Source of the DNA: Grifola frondosa
Taxonomy: Eukaryota > Basidiomycota > Agaricomycetes > Polyporales > Grifolaceae
Assembly (NCBI GenBank): GCA_001683735.1
Contig: LUGG01000013.1
Span: 1,459,594 to 1,523,593, forward strand
DNA length: 64,000 nucleotides
Reading direction: 5' to 3'
A program made the position numbers and the translations under genes. Positions 45,761 through 56,000 of this stretch are shown here, one piece after another. Numbering within the stretch: the first letter of the stretch is position 1; each line of letters begins with the position of its first letter. Under the pieces are notes generated by a model. It worked only from the letters and a program-made list of their open reading frames with translations. It was not told where the DNA came from and ran no database searches.

Positions 45761-46136
45761 CCGAAATACTCATGCTGAACCAGTATCAAGAATGACATTA
45801 AAGACATGGCCAGCATGCCAACTGCTATCAAACTGTAACTGAAGGGTGTACTCGATGAGCACAACATGCATCAGAGTATGCATGATGCTCACCTGGAATC
45901 TGCCGCGGCTGCTTCTTGCCTTCCTTGGCCTTACGTGCCCAGTCCTCCTCTCAGTTCATGCTGTACATGTTGGTGCAGTCCCACGGATGCTGTTTGACAT
46001 CAATATCAGTATCAGTGTCCATCTCAGTGAACATGTCTGACTCGATACCTTTGGCACCCTCGACAACATTCCCGGACACATCGAACACAAAGTTGTGCTC
46101 CCTCTGAGGTCTGTTGCGATGTGCATCTAATGCTCA

Positions 46137-46905
46137 GTGCCAGGTAGCACAGCTACGGGCGGGATGGTGATGGTAGAGGATGGAGATAATGGTGCACTCA
46201 CAGCCTTGCTGACGTGCAACAGCATAATGGTAAGCTGTGCATTGGTAGGCACACTGGCGAGAAAGGTCCTGCGTGTATGTGCCCGACATCAGATATATGC
46301 ACTCGGAAAAGATGGAGATGTACCTCGTCAGCTTGAGGAGGTTGTGGGGGACGATGTGTGTGAGACAGTGTATGCATACTCAACAGCAAGTGCACACCGG
46401 TATGCACGCAGGCCCTCCTCATCTGCAGATTGGCGCTTCATGTATACCGCATGCTCACGCATCTTCTCAAGCGAGCTGATGAACTCAAAGATGCCCTTGC
46501 CCCTCATGCACAACTCTGCATGCATGTCCTCGGTGAGCCTGCTGTCCGGTGTGGGGCGCACGTCAATAACAAGGTAATTCGTGCCGAAGCACGGCTGCTC
46601 GAATTTCATCAACACCAGCAACGTGAGCAGGATCGAGAGTGACTCGAAGGCAGGCAGCTTCGCGCTGCTCGATACATCCGACACGAAAATCAGCTGCGAT
46701 CAGCGTGCAGGGAAAGAGTACAATCCTCAGTGTATGTTGTGCGGAGGGAACTGGAGAAGCGGGAGCACACTCGTTCATCGGTGAGCCAGAGCCGCCCATC
46801 TCTTTCAGTTTCTTGGTGCTGCCAGACCTGCCTGAGGTCAAGGAGCCAGCTGAGGGGGGGGGTCAGGGATGATGACAGTCAGTTCAGTGCCAGCATGAGT
46901 GTGCG
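46137..46905 (-). pseudogene. Unrecognised second cargo piece of element R
   Basis: A coherent minus-strand reading includes MKFEQPCFGTNYLVIDVR, DSRLTEDMHAELCMRGKGI, EFISSLEKMREHAVYMKR and ALAVEYAYTVSH. The series MGGSGSPMNECAPASP lies upstream, near the shared promoter block. I do not recognise the family. The piece may be an unrelated second captured fragment placed before the protease. Confidence 0.35.
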
Positions 46906-47394
46906 CAGGTACGAAATCGATCATCTGCTGGAGATGGCATGGCGGGGAGAAAAGCTGGGGATACGTCGATGTATGCGCATGGATCCTGGAAGAGATGCCT
47001 TTTATTCAATCCCGAGTGACTCCGAAGACCAAAAGAGAAGGTGATGTCAAAGAAAAAGCAGGCAGCCAATAAGAGAAGGTACTCACCGAATTTGGAAGGT
47101 CCGTGCCCCGATTTGGCAAAGGAGGGGAACTGGCTCACGTCTTCGCAAAAAAAAATTGGGCTTATTCACATTCACACTTTTAGAATAATATATACATGGT
47201 AATGTATCCACAGGGATTACAATGGCCGCACTGGACGCATGCAACCTCTGGCAGCCTCCGGCCATGTGCAGGCGTCTGGTAGCCTCATGCAGCCGCTTGC
47301 AGCCTCTTGCCCATATGCGGTATCTTGCAGGCGCCTACATTGGGCACCTGCGGGGCGAGTTTTTGCTGATGTTATATAAGCAGACTGCAGCTGG

Positions 47395-47774
47395 TCAAGA
47401 TCGAGAAAGTGATGTCATACTAAGAAAATGCCGAAAATGTTTAACACAATAAGAGAGGTAAGCATCAAATTTGGAAGGTCCATACCCCGATTTGGTAAAA
47501 TGTGAATCCCTCATCTTTGTAGCTAGATACAGCGAAAAAATATTTTACTACAATTGGATGCATGCTATACTCCAACATTACAAGGTACTTTATCTACTAT
47601 GTAAGCGGGAACCTGCATGTGCAGGACTGATGCGATCTGCTGCCTGCTCTGCTGGGCACTTGCCTTACCTGGCCAGACACGTGCAGTCTGGTAGCCTCGC
47701 GGCCACCTCTGCCAGATAGCGCGCATCTGGCCAGGTGCTGCAAAGACCACCGGACTTTTAAGTTTTTGCTGATG
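47395..47774 (-). repeat. Loose end (promoter side) of a CATCAGCAAAA-family element
   Basis: Reading on the minus strand from 47774: CATCAGCAAAAACTT, a GC-rich block with CACCTGGCCAGA, then GACCTTCCAAATTTG, TATGACATCAC and a TATA box at the R insertion point. The block with GACCTTCC is shared with L and R. The outer 250 bp matches 57880-58126 closely. Confidence 0.6.
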
Positions 47775-47856
47775 GCACATCATCTTGCATGCTCAAGTCA
47801 CCTTCCTCTCGCCCACTCTCTCACACATTCCCACGCCTTTCCTGAACATGGAATAG

Positions 47857-47939
47857 AGGGATCCACACTGACGTTGAATTTCGAATACATGGTGTACACG
47901 CTGGGTAGCCATCTGCGAGCGCCAATTGATTTGTGGGAG
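47857..47939 (+). pseudogene. AIF-like oxidoreductase gene, 5' piece
   Basis: After a likely acceptor AATAG at 47856 the frame reads GSTLTLNFEYMVYTLGSHL and RAPIDLWE up to the edge of the integrase element. FEYMVYxLGSHLxAPxxLW is characteristic of fungal AIF/FSP1-type FAD-dependent oxidoreductases. The gene continues at 56001. Its upstream exons are missing, and a transposon end abuts at 47774. Confidence 0.65.
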
Positions 47940-48007
47940 CCGGTTATGGCGTTCAATCTGTACAAATAAAAATCCGGGCGCACACGGCATATACGCGCGC
48001 ACACGGC
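47940..48007 (+). repeat. Left terminal inverted repeat of the integrase transposon
   Basis: Begins CCGGTTATGG and ends GCGCACACGG. The partner is 55929-56000. Confidence 0.75.
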
Positions 48008-48229
48008 AGTTAGACGCCCGAGCCGGCCGGCCGTTCCTCGTGGTGGTTGCCTAAGAAGGCAAGTAATATGGTTCATGTCGAGTGGAGATTAAGGGAGTTT
48101 GACACGTATGTGTTCTTCCACTCCTCTTTGTGTTCCCTCAAGTGCATGGGCGATGACCATGGGCAGTCTCGGCAAGGGTAAGTTGTCTTCTTGGCCATAA
48201 TCCGAATAATTGATTCATTCCTTCCTTAG

Positions 48230-48959
48230 GTTGAGTGCCAGTGGCTAGAGATCTTTGCGCGAGAACGTGCCAACGACTCGTCGATAGCGGCGCGGCTGGC
48301 AGTGGGATTAGGGCTGCATCCAATTCACTCGAACGAGTGGTTTCGGTACCAGTTTGCCCTCGCGGGGTACCAGCGGGAATCAGCGTTGCCGCTGAAGGCC
48401 GCCGTGCCACTCGCACTGCCGATCGATGCCATCGAGTATGCGGAGCGCGTCGCTGCGTTCTGGAAAATCTCTGCAGTGGACCGCTCGTGGTCTGTTGCAA
48501 CCGGTTTGCCTACAGCCTTGCGGGACGACGACCACCCCAGCGTGCGCATCGAGGCCATCTCCCCCATACCAATACCTGATACTCCCGTGAGTTGCATCTC
48601 TAATCGCAAGTGCGAAAGTTGACTTTGTACACGTATATACACGGACTGACATGTTCTTTTTGCTTGTTCAGTTGTACTACATACTCTTCTGTCTTGTTGC
48701 GCTCATACAGGGCCCTCTGTACGCGGGATTGCCATCGCAGAAGGAGATATTCTCGGTCTCGATCAGTACGTCTTGCTAACCCCAGTTCAATATGTGTATG
48801 TTTTACCATTAATCACTTTCTATAGGGCTTGAAACAGAGATCCTCATCAGTTGGTATGAGATGCCGCCCTCCGCCAACCCTACGAGCCTGCTCGCTCATC
48901 ACGAAGCTGGGCTCTTCGAGGAGCTGAGTGAAATCATCTCATCCATCCCGCACCACTGA
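48230..48959 (+). CDS. Unrecognised gene inside the integrase transposon
   Basis: Three exons join in phase: 48230-48586, 48711-48765 and 48826-48959 (546 nt, 181 residues plus stop), with consensus splice sites. The protein begins VECQWLEIFARERANDSS, has an alternation of hydrophobic and charged residues without membrane segments, and ends LFEELSEIISSIPHH. No in-frame start is found upstream of the acceptor at 48229, so the 5' exon is missing or the model is incomplete. I do not recognise the family. Third-position GC is higher than in the integrase gene, which hints at a separate origin. Confidence 0.45.
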
Positions 48960-49170
48960 AGCTCCGAAGTCAACTGCAGGATCTCCGATTCCTTGGGCCT
49001 CGCGACAATTCAAGTTCACATGGGTCGCGCGTCATCCTCAATTTCCACGGATAGCGAAAACGAGCAGCCAGTACGCCAATGCCGTGCTGTTCGTTGACGC
49101 TTCCGACGTGGCGGCCGGTTACATCTCGGTCGTCGTATCATCGACCATCGACCACCTTCACTAACTGCGT
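48960..49170. other. No feature seen
   Basis: A GC-rich stretch with an open plus frame (SRQFKFTWVARHPQFP...) but no recognisable domain and no splice context. Confidence 0.4.
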
Positions 49171-49560
49171 TCAGTCAGCGTTCCGAACACCAGTCGCTCT
49201 TCGACGAGACTGAGGACGATTCGGAGGCACAAGACCATGCTCAGAGACTAAACGAGCGATGGAAGTTTTATGCCCGCTGTCGGTCCTGGAGACGCTGATG
49301 AACAGGATCGTACTCTCATTGACGAGTACAGGCTGGGGCATGCTCGTCGTCCTGCCCATCGTCCATAACCGATCCAGCTCTTCAATCACGTCCAGCGCCT
49401 CACCCCATTGCCCTGCAGTGACTAGATTCCGCGCGACGCCCGTCATCTTCACCACCCCGCCCACGACGCGCATGCGCTCCCGCACTGCGCCCAAGTTCGG
49501 GAGCTTGCATTCTCTGCGCAAATTCTCGAGCTCGTGCTTCGCCCCGTGCTCGTCTCACCT
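49171..49560 (-). pseudogene. Coiled-coil vesicle-tether-like fragment (possibly Vps54-type)
   Basis: ELENLRRECKLPNLGAVRE and VVKMTGVARNLVTAGQWG, then EALDVIEELDRLW form amphipathic helices of the kind seen in GARP-complex tethers. A stop lies just upstream (near 49568). No ATG and no downstream domain are present, so this is a captured or decayed fragment. The family suggestion is weak. Confidence 0.25.
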
Positions 49561-49921
49561 CGTGCAGTAGTACCTCATGGTGCTCACCCCTACTAGCCGA
49601 ATATTCCATGTTGCACCAAGCCGATTTACGTCGATGCCATGCATGATATCCGTTCCTTGGCCCCAGTAAACCCAGCCCACCGGGGGCATGCTAGCACAAT
49701 GCATTGGGCAGAAGGCAGACCATGCACGCGCATACGGCGTGTCTGCGTTGGGCGCGATCTCGCCAGACGGGGATGAGGGCGCCGAAGTAACGTCCTTGCG
49801 GCGATGATCGTGAACGAGCTTGGCGACGCTCAGGCAGGTGGCTCACGCGGCTTTGGTAAATGCAACACTTTGTGCGTTGCAAGCTACATATTTCGTAGAT
49901 ACGCGTCTACAGCTCCGATCA
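49561..49921. other. No feature seen
   Basis: Intergenic sequence between the tether-like fragment and the 3' end of the Cys-rich gene. No repeat or coding pattern noticed. Confidence 0.4.
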
Positions 49922-51453
49922 TCAGAACTCGAAGAGTGTGCTACTCCCACCACTCCACGGGTCACGAACGATATCGAAGTAGTCCGGGGAGCTCTGGCTG
50001 ATAGGTTGGGGAGGGGCACCAACTTGCTGCGGGACAGGCGTCGGCTCTCGTTCACTATCTGAGAGCATGGTGAGGTCAATGTCCACATGGGGCACTGCAG
50101 TGGTGCTGTTCTCAGCAGTGAACACAGGTGAGTTGGCACAATCATTGTCATCTCCAACTTTAATTTTCTTCGTCTTTCTAATAGGGGAGGCCAAAGGCCC
50201 GCGCTCGATTTCCTCATCCGTAGTTGTGTCGTCGATGCTAGGGAGATTCGGCGAACGTTTATGTGTATTAATCTCGTGGTCGCGAGTGCATTTGGCTGTG
50301 GTGTTCGTGCCTGCCGTTAACGAAATGAGGCTTGATGAGTAAGTTGACCACTCACATCTCTGATCATCCCGAGTCTCGTCATCCGAGTTGTCGCTAACAT
50401 TGTTATCATCCTCCTGCTCAGACAACATCACATCACTCTGTTTCCAAGCATTGTAGACCTCTGGTGGGATTGTTTTGCGTGGAGCTAGAATACAAACAGG
50501 TGAGGACAGTGAAATTAGAATATCGAGGAACTCACGAACCGATATAGATGTGAGAATCTTTAGGCCCGGCGCCGTCACGGCCCTTGAACTCGTTAAAGTC
50601 GTCTCCGGTTGGATAATCAATCCCAGTCATTTCCACAGTGCCCTTGTTCGAATATAGGAGAATGTATGGCAGCTTGCGAGTTTCAATGCTGTCGACGTCA
50701 TCCTCCGTCTCGATGTCCATAATCCACGGAGCACTTTTCGCCATGTGCTTGAAAACATCGGGCAGGTGATCTCTCAGGAAGACATGCATCTGCACTGAAT
50801 TCCAGGATGCCATAAAGCAAAACCCGTCTCTGAGGTTAGAGACACCGAGTCCGGACTCTCGCAATTTGCGCAGTTTGAGCTTGTTCGGGAGAATTTTTTT
50901 CTCCAAGCTCGCCGTCTCTCGCTATGACAAAAGTTAACGTTTGATAATATAGGTATAATCTCCAATTTGCATACATCAATGCCCCATGGCCAGACCATTA
51001 TAGATGTAACTTTAACAGGCTTCTCTTCGACGGGCTTCTGTTCTTTGCGCGATGTGCCTTTTGCCTTCCCCTATGGATACATTTAAGGAGTTAGCAGCTT
51101 ATAATCAGCTGAACACATACCTTCGCCTTGTTTCCAATGGTCTTCGCTGTGACAGTTTTCCCCGACTTGCGAAAGTAAGCATTTGTTTCATTGCGAGCTT
51201 CCGCAACCTTAACAGGGTCTACTTGCAGGTCGCGAAGGATTTGTTGGACCCGAGATCCATGCGAAGATACGACAGCATGCCCATCACCATCGTGGTTGGA
51301 TTTGCCATGCGCGCACTCTCGACAAACAACACAGCGGCCAGGAATCAGATCGTCTGGGTCTTGGTACACCTTGCAGTCACAAGGCTTGCCCCTTTCATCA
51401 TCAAAGGCTGTGCAAAAGCCTGTTCCCGGAGCCACAGTGCTTAGCGGTGACAT
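49922..51453 (-). CDS. Cysteine-rich protein of unknown function, partner of the integrase gene
   Basis: ATG at 51453. Predicted exons 51453-51121, 51070-50975, 50921-50540 and 50484-49922 keep one frame (458 codons). A 45-nt in-frame intron may also be removed from the last exon. The N-terminus has CDCKVYQDPDDLIPGRCVVC followed by RECAHGKSNH, a probable zinc-binding motif of C-x-C...C-x2-C...C-x2-H type. The middle (LRESGLGVSNLRDGFCFMAS..., IMDIETEDDVDSIETRKLPY) looks folded. The C-terminal third is acidic and Ser/Pro-rich and ends GGSSTLFEF. It lies 109 bp downstream of the integrase stop, on the same strand. The donor of intron 3 (GTTCGT) is weak. A role with the integrase is inferred from position only. 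Confidence 0.6.
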
Positions 51454-51562
51454 TTTCGAGAGGAGTGAAGATCTGGTAAGCGCAAAATCGCAAATTTCTC
51501 GATGTCGTCTGACTCATACTTTCCCAAATCAGGTATGTCACCTTTGTGTGACGAAACATGCT

Positions 51563-53589
51563 TTAGGCCGCATTCTCGTCTACGGCGTACAAAATGTAGT
51601 TCATAAGGTGCAAAGCTTGGCCCCATAGCTCAACACGAGGACACCATACATGCTCAGGTAATTCCACCTCCAGCTCCCTACGTCCTCTACGCCCTGACCG
51701 AATTGTCTCGCACGCCTCGTAGCCATTTTCCTGCTCCTCTGGAAGAAGACCATATCCTGCTGGTAACGAGTGTTCGTGACGAAGAATATTCAATGCAGCG
51801 AAGTACTGCTGGCGAAGTTCCTCAGTAGCGAAGGGGTTAGAGTGGTTCGGCACGTCTATGGGTTCGTGACGAATATTAGGCTGTTGAGTATTGGCTATGT
51901 GTTGTGACAATTCGACCTCTGGGCTATCTGAACCTTCTGAATCCTCCTCCTCTTCAGGTGGATGGCCAGCACCAGTTGGACGATGTCCATGTTGCCTAGG
52001 ACTTGAGGTAGTACCGTAGAATTCGTGCAAAATATCGGGATGGACATCTGCGCCGTCGTCGACATAAATGCCGTTTGCTGTTTGTCCGAGAATACGCATA
52101 TCCTAATTAACTTATCAGATGAATGCTTGATTTTTAAACACGGAACACTTACATTAGGACTTTGATCATGAGTATCGGAGCCAGAGATAGGATGAGCATT
52201 CCAGTCAACTTGAAATGATTGGCAATCGGCATTGATGCTGTCCAGAAATAAGGAGTGTAATAGCCAGAGATGATGAGGATTTGTTCGATCCAGCTGATGC
52301 AAGCGTTCAAGCCGCGTAAAAAATACTCGCCATTCACGGCAGAACTGTCTGCCAACTTCTACCCACAAACGTTCAATCCGTGTGTTGTGTGTAGAACTAT
52401 TATTTGGTTATTAAATGTAGGATGAATCTATATTGATAGATGATCTTACCTGCCCCACATAAATGATGCTCTATTTGGACCTCTGCGGAGTATCATCCAG
52501 ACAGACACCGCAACATTTTCACCTCCGCGATCGCCACGAACACGCGACGGAACACCGTAATGTTCAACTGCTTCAATAAAAACATCTAGGACAGTTGATG
52601 CAGAATTATTTACACTTGCACGTAAGCCGGTAACCTAATAGCTTCTGGTGAGTAAATTGCTTTATGGAATAGTTAATACTCACAGTGCGACAGAACCCAT
52701 CTATGAAACCATGAATCACAATGCCCCATAAAATTAACTTATGGTGACCATCACAATGCCATAACGCATTTGGACGTGAGGATTGGTATTTGCGTCGCTG
52801 AATACTTCGGCGTTGACGTAGCACATGTCCGAGGCCGTCGACACGTCGAAGTGATTGATATAATCGAGTCTTCTGAATGCGGAATCCGTGACGCCGTAAA
52901 AAGCCCAGCAAATATCGGATACCAGAGTTAGGCTTTTTGCGCTTATATGTCTTGACTATGAGATCGAGTTCGTCATTGGAAATGGCTGAATAGTCCCGAG
53001 TGAGTCCATAGGTCTTCAAATTACGATGAATGGTGTGTCGGTGAGTGCCGAGGACCTTTGCAAGCTTGGACAGAGAGATATTCCGAGTTGGTGACATAAT
53101 TTCTTCAAGATATGTTTGATTGATCAACTTGCGAGGCCGCCCCCGATGTCCAGTTTGTCGGACAACAACTGGCTGTATACTTGCAATATTTGACTGATCT
53201 CTATCATGTCAGATGATTTTTGGGTAAGTTTGTCAATACACCAAATAGAAACTGAATACTTACGAGCCCTCTATGCCCTTAATTGCTGCTCCTAATGCAG
53301 CAATAAGTGTACCTACTGCAACAGCCGCACTGGTGAGCCACGGCCCAGGTAATGCAGGTCCATCATATGAATTTTGCCCCAGTGCAATGAGGATCGGAAC
53401 AGTCTCAGTGTTAAGCTTGTCTAGATGATATTGAAGCCGAAGAGGATCAGCATTATCAAGGTGAAGTAGTTCCAAAACTCGGTCATATGTGTCACTTATT
53501 GTTCTGTGTGCAACAGAAACATTGACAGACCAAACCAATTGACCAAGACCTTCAGGCAATGGTGGAAATTGAGCTGGGAGGTCATTCAT
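51563..53589 (-). CDS. Integrase-core (DDE) protein
   Basis: Exons 53589-53264, 53200-52684, 52634-52450, 52396-52153 and 52102-51563 join in frame to 603 residues. The ATG at 53589 is the first. The open frame extends to 53685 without one. A helix-turn-helix region (ISLSKLAKVLGTHRHTIHRN) precedes the integrase core. Catalytic residues are D in LWHCDGHHKL, D in VRGDRGGENV and E in STHNTRIERLW, at the usual D,D-35-E type spacing. Downstream are WLLHSLFLDSINADC, DWNAHPISG and an acidic C-terminus ending in VWCPRVELWGQ. No stops or frameshifts were found. Homologues with this layout are multicopy in Agaricomycetes. Strand transfer at the TIRs would be its expected activity. Confidence 0.8.
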
Positions 53590-53718
53590 TGCCAGCTGGC
53601 AAGTCAAGGTTGCCGGAAACGCAGCGATCACTTTAGCGGGTTCGCTCAACTTGTCAGCCACCACCCTTTCCGGCTTCAACGACAATCCGAGTGTTGCCCA
53701 AATATCCTTATCGGTAGC
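53590..53718. promoter_or_regulatory. Shared divergent promoter region (integrase / BTB genes)
   Basis: Only 129 bp separates the two ATGs. No TATA box is evident. The integrase frame is open through most of it, so the two transcripts may overlap. Confidence 0.35.
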
Positions 53719-54787
53719 ATGACTATCACATCTCCACTGTCTAGTTTAGTAAATCCACTCGAAGATCAAGCCCCAGTGAGGTCTAAAGACTATTACTTCG
53801 AAGATGGCACCCATGTTTTTCAAGTAAGTCCGATCTGTCTAATATCAGAGAATACCGGTCTTAATATGTTAAGGTGGAGAATGTCCTATATCGTTTACAT
53901 GAAGGCATCCTCCAAAAAAGGACAGATATGTGTGGAGGCATGTTTAAGTTGTCGGAAGGCCAGGAGTTGGATGGATTACCTGCAAAATTAGTGACCTGGC
54001 TTGATGGAAAGGATGATCAGTCTCCAATTCGGCCACCACAGGCCACCCGACAGGAGTTTGAGCACCTCCTTCATTACATCTATGGAGAGTGAGTCCGCCA
54101 TCATTTGTTGAGCTATACTTCGTGACAAGACTTACCACGAATCTAAGGTGGCAGAGTCCACCTTACCCACTTGACTATCTTATCGCTGTCTTGAAGTTGT
54201 CATCCCAATGGGATATGGCACAAGGGCGAGCATTTGCGGTCTATAATCTCAAGCAGATCGAGAAAGACTTGCCGCCTGCACTTCGGCTCAAGCTCGGACG
54301 AATCTACGACCTTGATGAATGGCTTCTTCCTGCATTCCATGCGCTCGTGTTTACCCCGTTGGTGAAGTTAACACCACAAGACCTTCATTGGCTGGGATTA
54401 TCAGCCTACTCGCTGGTTGCACGTGTTCGGGAGAAGGCAGAAGCGGAGCGCAAGACACTCGCATTCATCCCGCCATCAATGGATGATATCAAGATCCCCG
54501 AGTGCACTCGCCATGAACAGTGCATCAAAAATTGGAATGATCTTTGGGTGTCGAAAGTTGGCAAAAGGGTTTTGCACCCGAACCAAATCTTCGCACTCAA
54601 GTTCTGGCAAATCCCTCATGTCCTGGAGAAGTTAGACCTGTCGGGTATCTTCAAGAAATGTGGTGAAGCAGTGGTGGCGAAGGCATTGGCATCGGGAGCA
54701 TTTGAGAGGGAGGAACTACTAGTGGGTCAGGCCTTCCAGTATCTGTTGTTAAATGTTCCACTCGAGGACAAGCATATCATGTTATGA
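53719..54787 (+). CDS. BTB/POZ-domain protein
   Basis: ATG at 53719. Exons 53719-53823, 53874-54088 and 54148-54787 give 319 residues with no interruption. The N-terminal half is a fungal-type BTB fold: DYYFEDGTHVFQVENVLYRLHEGIL, then MFKLSEGQELDG, then TRQEFEHLLHYIYGE, and PYPLDYLIAVLKLSSQWDM at the end. The remainder is helical (DLPPALRLKLGRIYDLDEWL; LTPQDLHWLGL). Such proteins are very numerous in mushrooms and are thought to be protein-interaction or ubiquitin-ligase adaptor modules, though substrates are unknown. It is divergent from the integrase gene. Its intactness inside the transposon marks it as recent cargo or a component. Confidence 0.8.
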
Positions 54788-55060
54788 GTTAAATTAGGTC
54801 TAGTAGTACTATACATTCCACAAGGAGTAACAATGCTTTCATCAAATATGTCTGCGGCAAGTTCTCGTCTCCGCGCTGTCTTCGTGGCTGCCCGCCGCAG
54901 CTGCAGGTCAAACACTGTGTATATCCCCAGCTCCGACAGCATCACCCACCCTTTGTCATGGTCCAGCCAGTCCTGCGTGCAGTGCTGTCGGATCTTCAGC
55001 GCGAATCAGCGCCCGCATCTTTGCCTGCGCCGCATTCATCCACTCCGCCTTGTTCCTTGA
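54788..55060. other. Decayed continuation of the PPR fragment
   Basis: Minus-strand sequence continues the reading of the next feature with stops. Nothing else seen. Confidence 0.3.
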
Positions 55061-55640
55061 TCAGCAACCATTAGAACCGGAATGCCAGAACTGGGACGTC
55101 CGCCCGCAGTGCTGCCACCATGCAGTCCTGCCCCATGTGCATTGTCGGCACCAGCCCCACATCCAGTAGAGCGCTGTCACCCCGGCTTCCCATGCCTTGC
55201 GCATGAGAGACAACACCAGCGGAACATCGCCGTGTATGATCGCCCAGTGGATAACCGTCCCGAATGACACCGCATCGGGCTGCAGCCTATTCTCATGCAT
55301 GACACAGGCGAGAGGCTGCACGGGCTGAAGGGAGCGGGTGGAGCACGAGCAGCGGAGATGGCAGCAGTAACGAGGGTGGGTCACTCTGTCAGCAAACCAC
55401 ATCGTAGAGCACATATCACTCACCAGTGTCGGGGAGGAGCATCTCCTGCAGGCCAAGTAAGTGGTTCCAATACTACAGCTGGTAGCCGCATCATGCGTGA
55501 GATTGGAGTGCGTCCGGAGGTGCAGCCGACGAAGTGCATGATGGGAGACATGTATAGAGCACACAACAGCAGGTAGCGGTCGATGCTGTGGCCCACATGC
55601 AAGTCTGAAACCTTCTGGAGCAGTGAATGTGTACACGCCG
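55061..55640 (-). pseudogene. Pentatricopeptide-repeat-like fragment
   Basis: MHENRLQPDAVSFGTVIHWA and DVPLVLSLMRKAWEAGV read as one and a half PPR helical repeats (x-LxPDxVSFGTVIxWA). Upstream HVGHSIDRYLLLCALYMSP may belong too. Frame changes and stops surround it. PPR proteins bind organellar RNA. This piece is too short to act and is probably a captured fragment inside the transposon. Confidence 0.45.
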
Positions 55641-55928
55641 TGTGGGTGTCTGTGGGGCAACCGACACGTCAGAATGTTTCTCAAGTGACTGATTACATAC
55701 GGATGTTTCGGCATCGACCATAACGAACATGCAGCTGTCAGCGGTGAAGATGTGGATCACCTCCGTTTGGCCAGGAAGTGAAGTACACAAGTACACCTGC
55801 TATTCTAATCAGGCAGAAGACAAGTAGAGAAGTGAGAGGCTTGTGTTAGCTGAGGCTTGTGTTACTTGCTGCCAGGTGTCGTTCGAACGTTCGAATTGAC
55901 GGTAACATATGTGACAAGCTCTGTCACA

Positions 55929-56000
55929 CCGTGTGCGCGCGACCGAAATATGCCGCGTGCGCCCGGATTTTTATTTGTACAGATTGAACGCCATAGCCGG
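55929..56000 (-). repeat. Right terminal inverted repeat of the integrase transposon
   Basis: On the minus strand, CCGGCTATGG to GCGCACACGG, matching 47940-48007 with two substitutions and a 5-nt insertion. Confidence 0.75.

Larger units (their letters stand above)
44801..47371. mobile_element. Element R: TIR transposon carrying an aspartic-protease gene
   Basis: Inverted CATCAGCAAAA termini at 44801 and 47371 are flanked by TT on both sides (44799-44800, 47372-47373). The right 400-460 bp is about 90% identical to the left end of L over the first 160 bp. The left block of about 410 bp matches the right end of L. Cargo lies between (46905-45215, minus strand). R is inserted in a related element whose remainder is at 47374-47774. 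Confidence 0.78.
47940..56000. mobile_element. 8.06-kb integrase-bearing TIR transposon
   Basis: Inverted ends CCGGYTATGGCGTTC... run for about 70 bp: 2 mismatches in the first 52 bp, then a 5-nt indel and GCGCGCACACGG. The flanks are TGGGAG (47934-47939) and TGGGGG (56001-56006), a 6-bp duplication with one transition. Removing the element restores the AIF-like frame DLWG-DEPVVDTT. Inside are an unknown gene (48230-48959), a tether-like fragment, a Cys-rich gene (49922-51453), a DDE integrase gene (51563-53589), a BTB gene (53719-54787) and a PPR fragment. Retroviral-type integrase with TIRs is known in Ginger and Maverick/Polinton elements. This one has no polymerase B and differs from both in its end sequence. 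Confidence 0.7.

Noticed and set aside
47940..56000. Maverick/Polinton
   Set aside because: Integrase and 6-bp duplication would fit, but length is 8 kb, the ends do not start with AG, and no polymerase B, ATPase, protease or capsid gene is seen.
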